Assembly (NCBI RefSeq): GCF_004798585.1
Contig: NZ_PPXQ01000008.1
Span: 1-64,000 of the forward strand
Direction: 5' to 3'
Length of the DNA: 64,000 nt
Source: Massilia sp. Mn16-1_5
Lineage (GTDB): Bacteria > Pseudomonadota > Gammaproteobacteria > Burkholderiales > Burkholderiaceae_D
Below, in pieces: positions 1 to 9,145 of this stretch (its first letter is position 1; every line of letters begins with the position of its first letter). A program made the position numbers and the translations under genes. Under the pieces are notes generated by a model. It saw only the letters and a program-made list of their open reading frames with translations. It was not told the DNA's origin and did not search any database.

Positions 1-63
1 GGGCTCTTCCAAGTGTTTTTCTGCGACCGCGAGGTCACCCAAATCAACCTTAGAACCAGCTAG
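1..63 (+). CDS. Transposase C-terminal fragment (IS481-like, partial at window edge)
   Basis: Frame 1 is open from the window start to a TAG at 61-63. It gives a short tail with the pattern LFQVFFCDREVTQINLR, which resembles the C-terminus of integrase-core (DDE) transposases of IS481 type, where a W/F-x-V-x-F-C segment precedes an I-x-L-R motif. Only 20 residues are visible, so the family call rests on this tail plus the IS-like end that follows. Whether the full gene is intact cannot be seen. Confidence 0.4.
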   Translation, partial: GLFQVFFCDREVTQINLRTS

Positions 64-127
64 AATCTAACCCGGCAGTGTCACCTATGTGTCTAGACAC
101 CTGTTACCTATGTGTCTGTGCTATACA
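1..127 (+). mobile_element. Right end of an IS481-like insertion sequence
   Basis: The first 63 bases read as the last 20 codons of a transposase and stop at TAG. About 60 bases follow with two near-copies of ACCTATGTGTCT and end in GCTATACA at 127. This resembles the terminal inverted repeat of IS481-family elements from memory; I could not search for it. The left part lies outside the window. The sequence directly after 127 is half of a REP-like palindrome, so the element may have inserted into that repeat. Confidence 0.5.
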
Positions 128-442
128 AAGTGCCCACCCTACGTCACTGCGGGCTCTGCGCGGTCGCCAAGGCGGTAGGTTCGAAGGCCTCGCCCCTACT
201 GGGGCGTGCCTCTTCGAATCGTCCATCTGCCGTCGCCGCAGGGCGAGGGCGCCGCGAGCCGAGGGCGCGCGCTGTAACACCAGCTCACACGCCTCCTTTG
301 CTCAATCGATGAGACCGCGTGGGCACAAGTGCCCACCCTACGTCACGCCACGGCAAGCAAGCTCAGTTCAACAACCTGTTGAACCCTCTACCTATTTAAT
401 GGCAAACTGATACCTCCTAGCGCAGTCAACCAGGAGCCCCCC
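128..442. other. Non-coding stretch with palindromes, no gene seen
   Basis: No credible coding region was found. It holds a half REP-like unit at 128-143, a long imperfect hairpin at 180-218 (arms TTCGAAG...CGCCCC and GGGGCG...CTTCGAA), a GC-rich stretch at 229-275 and a complete REP-like palindrome at 316-342. The segment 343-442 leads into the next gene and includes its ribosome binding site AGGAG near 431. Confidence 0.6.
316..342. repeat. REP-like palindromic unit
   Basis: A 27-base unit with outer parts CGCGTGG and CCACCCTACG. The central stem GTGGGCAC/GTGCCCAC has an AA loop. The half unit AAGTGCCCACCCTACGTCAC at 128-147 repeats its right side including the flanking TCAC. A unit of the same length and outer sequence but a different, still pairing, inner stem lies at 31639-31665. 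Confidence 0.65.
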
Positions 443-766
443 ATGACCACCCTGACCGGCGGCAACCTCCCAGCAGCCAAATTCTCCGCCAAACGCCTGC
501 TCCGCATCGCCCTGATCACCGCCGCCATCCTGATGGCGCCCCTCATCGCCATGCAGTTCACCCGCGAAGTCAACTGGACCTTGAGCGATTTCGTGGTCAT
601 GGGCGTCCTGCTGATGGGCACCGGCCTCCTCTTCGACCTCGCCGCGCGCAAGATCCAGACGCGCAAGGCCCGACTGATCACGATCGGCGTCATCGCCTTC
701 GGCTTCCTCTTCATCTGGGCCGAACTGGCCGTCGGCCTGGTGGGCAGCCCCTTCGCCGGCTCCTGA
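443..766 (+). CDS. Small membrane protein of unknown function
   Basis: A 107-residue protein with three predicted membrane segments at about residues 20-40, 47-68 and 76-101, separated by short charged loops (RKIQTRKAR between the last two). The start is supported by AGGAG about 7 bases upstream. I do not recognise the family. It stands alone: an IS end and repeats lie upstream, and a bidirectional terminator lies 20 bases downstream before a convergent receptor gene. Function is unknown; a role in the inner membrane is all the sequence supports. Confidence 0.75.
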   Translation: MTTLTGGNLPAAKFSAKRLLRIALITAAILMAPLIAMQFTREVNWTLSDFVVMGVLLMGTGLLFDLAARKIQTRKARLITIGVIAFGFLFIWAELAVGLVGSPFAGS

Positions 767-786
767 ACCAGGCAGGCACCATGACA

Positions 787-808
787 AAGGCCGCTCGAGA
801 GCGGCCTT
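787..808. terminator. Bidirectional terminator
   Basis: A perfect 10-base inverted repeat AAGGCCGCTC / GAGCGGCCTT lies between two convergent genes that end at 766 and 818. It is followed by CCTTATT on the plus strand and bounded by A residues on the left, so it can serve both directions. Confidence 0.75.
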
Positions 809-817
809 CCTTATTGA

Positions 818-3094
818 TTACAAGTCGTACTTCACCTCCGCCAGCCAGGTCCTCTGCGGATACGGATGGAAGTTCCAGTACTTGTAATTGTTCAGGTTAT
901 CGACCCCGACCGCCACGCTCCACTGCTTGTTCAGGCGGTAGGTCGCCCGCAAATCCGCCGTGAAGTACTTGCTCGCACCCTGGTAGGCAAACCCGTTCGG
1001 ATCCGAGTTGTCCAGCGTCGAAAACTGATCGCCGCTGTAGCGCGCCGCCAGCGTCAGCGCCAGCCGGTCATTGAAGCGATACGTCGCCACCCCGGTCGCC
1101 CGCCACTCGGGAATGCGTGGCTGGCGCTTGCCTACACTTGCAGGGAACTTGTCATTGCGCTCGATCGTCGAATCGGTCCAGGTCAGGCTGCCATTCAGGT
1201 CGAGTCCGGGCTTGAACACGTCCGTTGCGCCATAGGCCAATTCAAACCCTTGCGTATCGATGCGCCCGACGTTCTGCACGTTGGTCACATTCGGCGTCAC
1301 CAGCACATTGGTCTGCGAATACAGCGCATCCTTGGTGCGCTCGCCGAAGGCGGTCAGACGCAGCGAACCGGTCTCGAGCTTGCGTTCGGCCGTCAGCTCG
1401 CCGGTCCAGGAGCGCTCCGGCTGTAGATCGGGATCGTTGTTGATCAGGACGCCCGCGCCGTTCACGCCGCCCTGGTAGAGCTCGGAAACGGTCGGCATGC
1501 GCACCGCGCGGCCGAGCGAGGCTTTCAGCGTCCAGTCCGGCGTGGCCTGCCAGGCCAGCGCCGCTTTGGGCGAAGCAACATTCTCGCGCCGCTCGCCGTG
1601 CGCCACCGTGACGGTCGCATTCGCCGTGCGGCCATCGCTGGCTTCCCAGCGCTCCAGGCGCAGGCCGAGCACGGCTTTCCAGCTTGGCGCGAAGCGCCAA
1701 GTGTCCTGGCCATATAAGGCCTGGGTCCGGGTGCGGCCGCCGAAGGCCGCATTGCGCGCGCCCGGGGCGCCGTCGATCCAGTTAACGGTCGCGCGTTCGA
1801 TGCTGGACAGTTTGTAGGCTTCGCGCTGGTAACCGAACTCGACGACGTGACCGGCGCCCGGTCGCCAGATGCCTTTGGCGGCAAAGGTGTTCCAGCCGGT
1901 GCCGCTCCCGTCGACAATACGCCCTGCCCCGCCGTTCAGGGCGCCGGGCACGGAGGTGGTACCGGCGCGCAGCTCATCCTGGTCGTAATCGTAGAGGCTG
2001 GCCGCCAGCTCCCAGTCGAACACGCCTTTCGTGTTGCTCTTCACCGACAGGCCATGCATCAGGTGGCGCAGTTCCTCGTTGGAGACGTTGAAGTCGGTCT
2101 GCCCGAGCGTATAGCTGCGGCCTCCAATCGTGACGGGGCCGCTGTAGACGGGCTGGCCCGTGCCGTTCCTCAGGTAGCTGGCGGGCCGCCCTTCCGATTC
2201 GTTCTGCCACACGCCCAGCACATAGGTCGCGCGCACGGTGGGAGAAAAATCGTAGGCCAGCTTGGCTTTCAGGTGGTCCTGCACCGTGTGGTATTGGGTG
2301 GCGGTGCCGAGGATCAGCCAGTCGCGGTAGCTGCGGTCCTGGCCCGGTACGGCGCCGGTGACACTGTCTGCAGCACTGGTGACCGTGCCGGCTGAAGGGA
2401 GCCGGGTCACAAAAGTCTGCGGCTGGCCGTCGCTGTCGTTGCGGCTGAGGTCGATGAACCAGGACCAGGCGCCCTGCCTGTTGCCGAGCGAGATGCTGCC
2501 CTGGCGGCCATTGAAATCCTCATGCGTGTTGTAGAGCCGGAAAGGCTGGTACGACAGCGAGAACTTGGCGTGCGCCTCGAAGCGGCGCGGCATGCGTGTG
2601 ACGTAGTCGACGACGGCGCCGACGGAATTGCCGCCATAGGCCGCCGAGAAAGGTCCGTAGAGCACATCGACGCGCTCGATCTCGCTGGGCGTGACCATGC
2701 CCCAGCGCGGCGCGAAGGTGGCGCCATTGCCGAGGTAGTTCGAGAGCAGGATGCCGTCGGCGTAGACGGCCGAGCGCGCACTGTTGCCGGTACCCGAGGC
2801 GCGCGTGGAAAGCACGGCGTGGTTGTAGTCGCCGATGTAGCGCTTGCGCACCAGCAGGCTGGGCAGATATTTCAGTGCGTCTTCGGCATCGGTGGCGTTA
2901 ATGGTGCGCGCGATCTCGGCCGCGGTGATGCCTTCGATCGTGGTCGGGATCTGGGTCGGCAGCGAGGTCGGACGGTTGCCGGTGACGACGACCGTGCCCA
3001 TCTGTTTTTCGGGTGCGGTGTTTTCCTGGGCCTGGGTGGCGCCGGCGCATGCGGCAGCGATGGCCACAGCCAAGGCGGATTTCGTTGGTTTCAT
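818..3094 (-). CDS. TonB-dependent outer-membrane receptor
   Basis: A 758-residue TonB-dependent receptor. The chosen start (MKPTKSALAV) opens a signal peptide ending near AQAQE and has AGGA 7 bases upstream; an in-frame ATG 20 codons earlier has no such support. A TonB-box-like GTVVVTG at about residues 33-39 is followed by a plug domain (DALKYLPSLLVRKR, then SEIERVDVLYGPFSAAYGGNSVG) and a beta barrel ending in the aromatic strand TWLAEVKYDL. The substrate is not shown directly. The gene lies 119 bases downstream of a DUF2946 gene on the same strand. DUF2946 genes often accompany copper-linked TonB receptors, so copper or another metal complex is a reasonable but unproven guess. Confidence 0.88.
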   Translation of the reverse strand: MKPTKSALAVAIAAACAGATQAQENTAPEKQMGTVVVTGNRPTSLPTQIPTTIEGITAAEIARTINATDAEDALKYLPSLLVRKRYIGDYNHAVLSTRASGTGNSARSAVYADGILLSNYLGNGATFAPRWGMVTPSEIERVDVLYGPFSAAYGGNSVGAVVDYVTRMPRRFEAHAKFSLSYQPFRLYNTHEDFNGRQGSISLGNRQGAWSWFIDLSRNDSDGQPQTFVTRLPSAGTVTSAADSVTGAVPGQDRSYRDWLILGTATQYHTVQDHLKAKLAYDFSPTVRATYVLGVWQNESEGRPASYLRNGTGQPVYSGPVTIGGRSYTLGQTDFNVSNEELRHLMHGLSVKSNTKGVFDWELAASLYDYDQDELRAGTTSVPGALNGGAGRIVDGSGTGWNTFAAKGIWRPGAGHVVEFGYQREAYKLSSIERATVNWIDGAPGARNAAFGGRTRTQALYGQDTWRFAPSWKAVLGLRLERWEASDGRTANATVTVAHGERRENVASPKAALAWQATPDWTLKASLGRAVRMPTVSELYQGGVNGAGVLINNDPDLQPERSWTGELTAERKLETGSLRLTAFGERTKDALYSQTNVLVTPNVTNVQNVGRIDTQGFELAYGATDVFKPGLDLNGSLTWTDSTIERNDKFPASVGKRQPRIPEWRATGVATYRFNDRLALTLAARYSGDQFSTLDNSDPNGFAYQGASKYFTADLRATYRLNKQWSVAVGVDNLNNYKYWNFHPYPQRTWLAEVKYDL

Positions 3095-3213
3095 GTTGTT
3101 CCTGTTCGTTTCGGTCGCTGCAAGCCGGCGTCCAGCCATTGGATGCCGCGACATGGGCGTGCGTGCCCGACGGCCGCGCGAATACGGCGATCCTCAGGCA
3201 GCTCGGCGAAGAA

Positions 3214-3576
3214 TCAGGAAAGGACGGGCGGTGCGCGCGATTGCGGCGCGGCCCAGTGAAACAGCGGCGCGGGCGCCGCGTAGAACAGGGAGGGAAGAAG
3301 CTGAGCGCCGGCATCGAACAGCACGCTCGAGGTCGTCGACAACAAGCCCGGCGTGTGATGCTGGTCCACGCAATACGGGCAATGTTTTAATGGGTCAGGC
3401 CCGAGATCGGGCAGCCCCGGCGCTTTGACCTCGACGGCATGGGCGCTACAAATCGGGAAGTCGACCGGCTGCGCCGCGCGCACGAAAGCGTGCGAGAGCG
3501 TGGGTGCGAGCGCACCGAACAGGATCGCGAAAACGGCGATCCAGCTGGTCAGCGTATGTCGAATGAGCCGCTTCAT
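3214..3576 (-). CDS. DUF2946 family secreted or membrane-anchored protein
   Basis: A 120-residue protein with an N-terminal hydrophobic segment (about residues 8-27, a signal peptide or anchor) and a central HCPYCVDQHH motif rich in His and Cys, typical of DUF2946. I chose the start MKRLIRHT because the signal-like segment begins there; twelve further upstream codons are open but lack signal character. It precedes the TonB-dependent receptor on the same strand and is probably co-transcribed. The family is found near copper-transport receptors, and the His/Cys cluster fits metal contact, but no biochemical role is established here. Confidence 0.7.
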   Translation of the reverse strand: MKRLIRHTLTSWIAVFAILFGALAPTLSHAFVRAAQPVDFPICSAHAVEVKAPGLPDLGPDPLKHCPYCVDQHHTPGLLSTTSSVLFDAGAQLLPSLFYAAPAPLFHWAAPQSRAPPVLS

Positions 3577-3634
3577 GCACCAAGTATAACGAAGGCGGCG
3601 CGCGTGCGACATGCGGGCCGCCTACAAACAACGA

Positions 3635-5632
3635 TTACGCCGATTCCTTGAGCTGCTCCAGAATCGCCGGATTTTCCAGCGTCGACACGTCCTGGGTGAT
3701 GGTCTCGCCCTTGGCCAGCACGCGCAGCAGGCGGCGCATGATCTTGCCCGAACGCGTCTTCGGCAGGTTGTCGCCGAAGCGGATTTCCTTTGGCTTGGCG
3801 ATCGGACCGATCTCCTTGCCGACCCAGTTGCGCAATTCGGCAGCCAGCTTCTTGGCATCCTCGCCGGTTGGACGCGCGCCCTTGAGCACCACGAAGGCGC
3901 AGATGGCTTCGCCCGTGGTGTCGTCCGGCTTACCGACCACGGCCGCCTCGGCCACGTTCGGGTTGGCGACCAGCGCCGACTCGATCTCCATCGTGCCCAT
4001 GCGGTGGCCCGAGACGTTCAGCACGTCGTCGATGCGGCCGGTGATGGTGAAGTAACCCGTGTCCTTGTTGCGGATCGCGCCGTCGCCGGCCAGGTAGTAT
4101 TTGCCGCCCAGCTCTTCAGGGAAGTAGCTGGTTTTAAAACGCTCCGGATTGTTCCAGATGGTGCGGATCATCGACGGCCATGGGCGTTTGACCACCAGGA
4201 TGCCGCCCTGCCCGTTCGGCACGTCGGCACCGGCTTCGTCGACGATCGCCGCCATGATGCCAGGCAGCGGCAGCGTGCAGGAACCCGGCACCATCGGCGT
4301 CGCGCCCGGCAGCGGCGTGATCATGTGGCCGCCCGTCTCCGTCTGCCAGAAGGTATCGACGATCGGGCAGCGTTCCCCGCCGACGTTCTTGTAGTACCAC
4401 ATCCAGGCTTCCGGATTGATCGGCTCGCCGACCGAGCCCAGCAGGCGCAGCGAGGACAGGTCGTATTTCTGCGGGTGGAATTCCGGATTCACGTCCGAGG
4501 CCTTGATCAGCGATCGGATCGCGGTCGGCGCCGTGTAGAAAATGCTGACCTTGTGCTTGGCGATGGTTTCCCAGAAGCGGCCGGCGTTCGGGAACGTAGG
4601 CACGCCTTCGAAGACGATCTCGGTGGCGCCGACGGCCAGCGGACCGTAGGCGATGTAGCTGTGGCCGGTGACCCAGCCGATGTCGGCCGTGCACCAGAAC
4701 ACGTCGTCAGGCTTGATGTCGAAGGTCCATTTCATCGTCAGCGCCGCCCACAGCAGGAAGCCGCCCGTCGAATGCTGGACGCCCTTCGGCGTGCCGGTCG
4801 AACCCGAGGTGTAGAGGATGAAGAGCGGATGCTCGGCATCGACCCATTCCGGTTCGCAGTCGGCGGACTGGTTGTCGACCAGTTCGTTCAGCCAGATGTC
4901 GCGGCCTTTATTCCAGGCGATGTCGCCACCGGTGCGCTTGTAGACAATCACGTCCTTGATCGTGTCGCAGCCGCCCAGCGCCAGCGCTTCGTCGACGATG
5001 GCCTTCAAAGGCAGCGACTTGCCGCCGCGCTGTTGCTCGTCGGCCGTAATGACGGCCACGGCGCCGGCGTCGATGATGCGTTCCTGCAGGGATTTCGCCG
5101 AGAAGCCGCCGAAGACGACCGAATGGGTCGCACCGATACGGGCGCAGGCTTGCATCGCGGCCACGCCTTCGATCGACATCGACATGTAGATGATGACGCG
5201 GTCACCCTTCTTGATGCCGCGGGATTTCAGGCCGTTGGCGAACTTGCAGACGCGCTGGTGCAGCTCGCGGTAGGTGACGTTGGTCACGGCGCCGTTATCG
5301 GCTTCGAAGATGATGGCCGTCTTCTCGGCGTTACCGTTCAGCAGATTGCGATCGAGGCAATTGTAGGAGGCGTTCAACTGCCCATCGTTGAACCATTGGT
5401 AGAACGGTGCGTTCGATTCGTCGAGGGTCTTGGTAAAAGGCTTTTGCCAGTCGAGGTGTTCCGTGGCCAGGCGGCCCCAGAAGCCTTCGTAGTCGCCAGC
5501 GGCTTCCGCGCACAGCTTGTCGTAGGCTTCCATGCCGGCAATGGCGGCGTTCGCGGTGAATTCCTTTGGCGGCTGGAACACGCGGTTCTCTTGCAAGCCA
5601 TGGTTCTCGTCGGTGATCTCGTTCTCGGCCAT
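3635..5632 (-). CDS. acs: Acetyl-CoA synthetase
   Basis: A 665-residue AMP-forming acetate:CoA ligase that activates acetate to acetyl-CoA via acetyl-AMP in the cytoplasm. The adenylate-forming motif [18 protein letters not shown] and the C-terminal [11 protein letters not shown] are both present. The latter contains the lysine (about residue 630) that is the usual regulatory acetylation site. Length is close to the 652 residues of E. coli Acs. The third in-frame ATG (MAENEI) was chosen because GGAG sits 6 bases before it; two ATGs five codons upstream are alternatives. It is a single gene divergent from the yqhA-type gene, with 213 bases between the two starts. Confidence 0.95.
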   Translation of the reverse strand: MAENEITDENHGLQENRVFQPPKEFTANAAIAGMEAYDKLCAEAAGDYEGFWGRLATEHLDWQKPFTKTLDESNAPFYQWFNDGQLNASYNCLDRNLLNGNAEKTAIIFEADNGAVTNVTYRELHQRVCKFANGLKSRGIKKGDRVIIYMSMSIEGVAAMQACARIGATHSVVFGGFSAKSLQERIIDAGAVAVITADEQQRGGKSLPLKAIVDEALALGGCDTIKDVIVYKRTGGDIAWNKGRDIWLNELVDNQSADCEPEWVDAEHPLFILYTSGSTGTPKGVQHSTGGFLLWAALTMKWTFDIKPDDVFWCTADIGWVTGHSYIAYGPLAVGATEIVFEGVPTFPNAGRFWETIAKHKVSIFYTAPTAIRSLIKASDVNPEFHPQKYDLSSLRLLGSVGEPINPEAWMWYYKNVGGERCPIVDTFWQTETGGHMITPLPGATPMVPGSCTLPLPGIMAAIVDEAGADVPNGQGGILVVKRPWPSMIRTIWNNPERFKTSYFPEELGGKYYLAGDGAIRNKDTGYFTITGRIDDVLNVSGHRMGTMEIESALVANPNVAEAAVVGKPDDTTGEAICAFVVLKGARPTGEDAKKLAAELRNWVGKEIGPIAKPKEIRFGDNLPKTRSGKIMRRLLRVLAKGETITQDVSTLENPAILEQLKESA

Positions 5633-5845
5633 GCTAGTCTCCATCATGTAGTAGTTTTGCCAGACACCTTAGGCGTGCTCGCTTACTGAGCGCTTACAGG
5701 CTCGGAAACGGCACACCTCCCTGTTCCGGTGCGATTTTACCAAGCTTGCCACAAAGCGGCGCTATTCGAGATGGTGGTCTGCAAGCGTGCGCCAGAGGTG
5801 TAAAATGATGGGCTGAATTTTGTCGGAACCCTGGAGCCGTACTCG

Positions 5846-6451
5846 ATGTCGCAAAATCTCCCCGCAAACGAACAACGCAAGCTCACCCCGCTCAACAACC
5901 TGATTTTCGCCAGCCGCTGGCTGCAGTTGCCGCTCTACCTGGGCCTGATCCTGGCGCAGTGCGTCTACGTGTTCCATTTCTGGGTCGAACTCAAGGACCT
6001 GATCGGCGCCGCATTCGGCAATGCCGATTCGCTGCAGCACATCCTCGAAGCCGTGGGCATGACGAACGGTCCGAAGAAGCTGACGGAAACGACCATCATG
6101 CTGGTCGTGCTCGGCCTGATCGACGTGGTCATGATCTCGAATCTCCTGATCATGGTGATCGTCGGCGGCTACGAGACCTTCGTCTCGCGCATGAACCTGG
6201 AAGGCCATCCGGACCAGCCGGAGTGGCTGTCGCACGTGAACGCCTCGGTCCTGAAGACCAAGCTGGCCATGGCGATCATCGGCATCTCCTCGATCCACCT
6301 GCTGAAAACCTTCATCAACGCAGCGAACTACGAAGACAGGGTACTGATCGCCCAGACCGTGATTCACTGCGCATTCCTGCTGTCGGCCCTGGCCATTTCC
6401 TGGACCGACCGTATTACCACTCACACGCATCACCAGTCCAAGCATCACTAA
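5846..6451 (+). CDS. UPF0114 / YqhA family inner-membrane protein
   Basis: A 201-residue integral membrane protein of the YqhA (TIGR00645, UPF0114) family. It shows the family start (NNLIFASRWLQLPLYLGLILAQ as membrane segment 1), a second segment at about residues 87-113 and further hydrophobic segments around residues 137-155 and 173-190. A His-rich tail (THTHHQSKHH) ends the protein. CTGGAG lies about 10 bases before the ATG. The physiological role of the family is unknown. It is 27 bases upstream of fumarase on the same strand and may share its transcript. Confidence 0.85.
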   Translation: MSQNLPANEQRKLTPLNNLIFASRWLQLPLYLGLILAQCVYVFHFWVELKDLIGAAFGNADSLQHILEAVGMTNGPKKLTETTIMLVVLGLIDVVMISNLLIMVIVGGYETFVSRMNLEGHPDQPEWLSHVNASVLKTKLAMAIIGISSIHLLKTFINAANYEDRVLIAQTVIHCAFLLSALAISWTDRITTHTHHQSKHH

Positions 6452-6478
6452 CACCTCTACCCTACCTCGAGAATAGTC

Positions 6479-8011
6479 ATGACAGTCATCAAACAGGAAG
6501 ACCTGATCGAATCGGTCGCCGCCGCGCTCCAGTACATCAGCTACTACCACCCGGCTGACTACATCCAGCACCTGGCGCGCGCCTACGAGGCCGAGCAAAG
6601 CCCGGCGGCGAAAGACGCCATCGCCCAGATCCTGACCAACTCGCGCATGTGCGCCGAAGGCAAGCGCCCGATCTGCCAGGACACCGGCATCGTCAACGTC
6701 TTCCTGAAGATCGGCATGGGCGTGCGCTTTGAAGGCTTCAGCGGCTCCGTCACCGACGCCGTCAACGAAGGCGTGCGCCGCGCGTACAACTTCGCCGACA
6801 ACAAGCTGCGCGCCTCGATCGTCGCCGACCCGCACTTCGAGCGCAAGAACACCAAGGACAACACCCCGGCCGTCGTTCACATGGAACTGGTCGAAGGTGA
6901 CACCGTCGACGTAAAGGTCGCGGCCAAGGGCGGCGGCTCGGAAAACAAGACCAAGTTCGTGATGCTGAACCCGTCCGACTCGCTGGTCGACTGGGTCCTC
7001 AAGACGGTGCCGCTGATGGGCGCCGGCTGGTGCCCGCCGGGCATGCTCGGCATCGGTATCGGCGGCTCGGCCGAGAAAGCCATGCTGATGGCGAAAGAGT
7101 CGCTGATGGAAGACATCGACATGTACGAACTGAAGCAGCGCGGCCCGCAGAACAAGCTGGAAGAACTGCGTATCGAACTGTGCGACAAGATCAACGCGCT
7201 CGGCATCGGCGCCCAGGGCCTCGGCGGCCTGACCACCGTGCTCGACGTGAAGATCAACATGTACCCGACCCACGCGGCATCGAAGCCGGTCGCCATGATC
7301 CCGAACTGCGCGGCCACCCGCCACGCCCACTTCGTGCTGGACGGCTCGGGCCCTTCGTACATCGAACCGCCTTCGCTCTCGACCTGGCCTGAAGTGCACT
7401 GGACCCCGGACACCGAGAAATCGAAGCGCGTCGACCTCGACACGCTGACGAAAGAGGAAGTCGCTTCCTGGAAGCCGGGCCAGACCCTGCTCCTGAACGG
7501 CAAGATGCTGACCGGCCGCGATGCCGCGCACAAGCGCATCCAGGACATGCTGGCCAAGGGCGAATCGCTGCCGGTGGACTTCACCAACCGCGTGATCTAC
7601 TACGTCGGCCCGGTCGATCCGGTGCGTGACGAAGTCGTGGGCCCGGCCGGTCCGACCACCGCGACCCGCATGGACAAGTTCACCGACATGATGCTGGAGA
7701 AGACCGGCCTGATCTCGATGATCGGCAAGGCCGAACGCGGCCCGGCCGCGATCGAATCGATCCAGAAGCACAAGTCGGCCTACCTGATGGCGGTCGGCGG
7801 CTCGGCCTACCTGGTCTCGAAGGCGATCAAGTCGGCCAAGGTCGTCGGCTTCGAAGACCTGGGCATGGAAGCGATCTACGAGTTCGACGTCCAGGACATG
7901 CCGGTCACCGTCGCCGTCGATTCGACCGGCACCTCGGTGCACCAGACCGGTCCGAAGGAATGGGCGGCGAAGATCGAATCGCTGAAGGGCATTCCGGTCA
8001 ACGCAATCTAA
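6479..8011 (+). CDS. Fumarate hydratase, class I (iron-sulfur type)
   Basis: A 510-residue class I fumarase that interconverts fumarate and malate in the TCA cycle using an oxygen-sensitive 4Fe-4S cluster. The N-terminal half carries the family segments GKRPICQDTGIVNVFLK and IPNCAATRHAHF, both with cluster cysteines. The C-terminal half carries the beta-type domain (YYVGPVDPVRDEVVGPAGPTTATRMDKF). Both domains are fused in one chain, as in E. coli FumA/FumB. No strong Shine-Dalgarno precedes the ATG, but the N-terminus aligns with the family. Confidence 0.93.
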   Translation: MTVIKQEDLIESVAAALQYISYYHPADYIQHLARAYEAEQSPAAKDAIAQILTNSRMCAEGKRPICQDTGIVNVFLKIGMGVRFEGFSGSVTDAVNEGVRRAYNFADNKLRASIVADPHFERKNTKDNTPAVVHMELVEGDTVDVKVAAKGGGSENKTKFVMLNPSDSLVDWVLKTVPLMGAGWCPPGMLGIGIGGSAEKAMLMAKESLMEDIDMYELKQRGPQNKLEELRIELCDKINALGIGAQGLGGLTTVLDVKINMYPTHAASKPVAMIPNCAATRHAHFVLDGSGPSYIEPPSLSTWPEVHWTPDTEKSKRVDLDTLTKEEVASWKPGQTLLLNGKMLTGRDAAHKRIQDMLAKGESLPVDFTNRVIYYVGPVDPVRDEVVGPAGPTTATRMDKFTDMMLEKTGLISMIGKAERGPAAIESIQKHKSAYLMAVGGSAYLVSKAIKSAKVVGFEDLGMEAIYEFDVQDMPVTVAVDSTGTSVHQTGPKEWAAKIESLKGIPVNAI

Positions 8012-8066
8012 ACGAAAGGTGGGCGGGTCTCCCGCCCACGCGTTCAACCTGCGTTTGCATACCACC

Positions 8067-8930
<864 letters not shown>

Positions 8931-8932
8931 AT

Positions 8933-8961
8933 TTGCCAGTTTGCTTCGGAGTTTGTATAAT
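8933..8961 (+). promoter_or_regulatory. Sigma-70 type promoter of tRNA-His
   Basis: TTGCCA (8933-8938) and TATAAT (8956-8961) are separated by exactly 17 bases, near-consensus -35 and -10 elements. They begin 2 bases after the murI stop and lie about 43 bases before the tRNA. Confidence 0.75.
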
Positions 8962-9004
8962 CTTGTTCTGTCTCGGCAGTGCTGAGATAGAAAGCAAGAC
9001 AATG

Positions 9005-9080
9005 GTGGCTGTAGCTCAGTTGGTAGAGTCCAGGATTGTGATTCCTGTTGTCGTGGGTTCGAGTCCCATCAGCCACCCCA
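9005..9080 (+). tRNA. tRNA-His (GTG anticodon)
   Basis: A cloverleaf with acceptor stem GTGGCTG/CAGCCAC, D-arm AGCTCAGTTGGTAGAG, anticodon stem CAGGA/TCCTG with loop TTGTGAT (anticodon GTG at 9038-9040), and T-arm GTGGGTTCGAGTCCCAT. The discriminator base is C (9077), the genomic base before the acceptor stem (9004) is G, as needed for the G-1 of tRNA-His, and CCA is encoded at 9078-9080. Confidence 0.97.
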
Positions 9081-9092
9081 AAGATTCAAGCG

Positions 9093-9120
9093 AAAAGCCC
9101 GGTCGATGACTGGGCTTTTT
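9093..9120 (+). terminator. Rho-independent terminator after tRNA-His
   Basis: A stem AAAAGCCCGGTC / GACTGGGCTTTT with one G-T pair and a short loop, followed by a T-run, lies 13 bases after the tRNA. The A-run on the left lets it also serve the convergent kinase gene that ends at 9146. Confidence 0.8.
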
Positions 9121-9145
9121 GCATTTCAGCCCCTGGGGCCTCTTC

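Noticed and set aside
78..410. Short open frames in the first 400 bases
   Set aside because: They run through an IS end and palindromic repeats, lack ribosome binding sites and have no protein-like composition.
3611..5689. A 692-codon open frame opposite acetyl-CoA synthetase
   Set aside because: It is a codon-bias shadow of the high-GC acs gene: Arg/His/Asp-rich sequence with no family signal, while the minus strand encodes a fully conserved enzyme.
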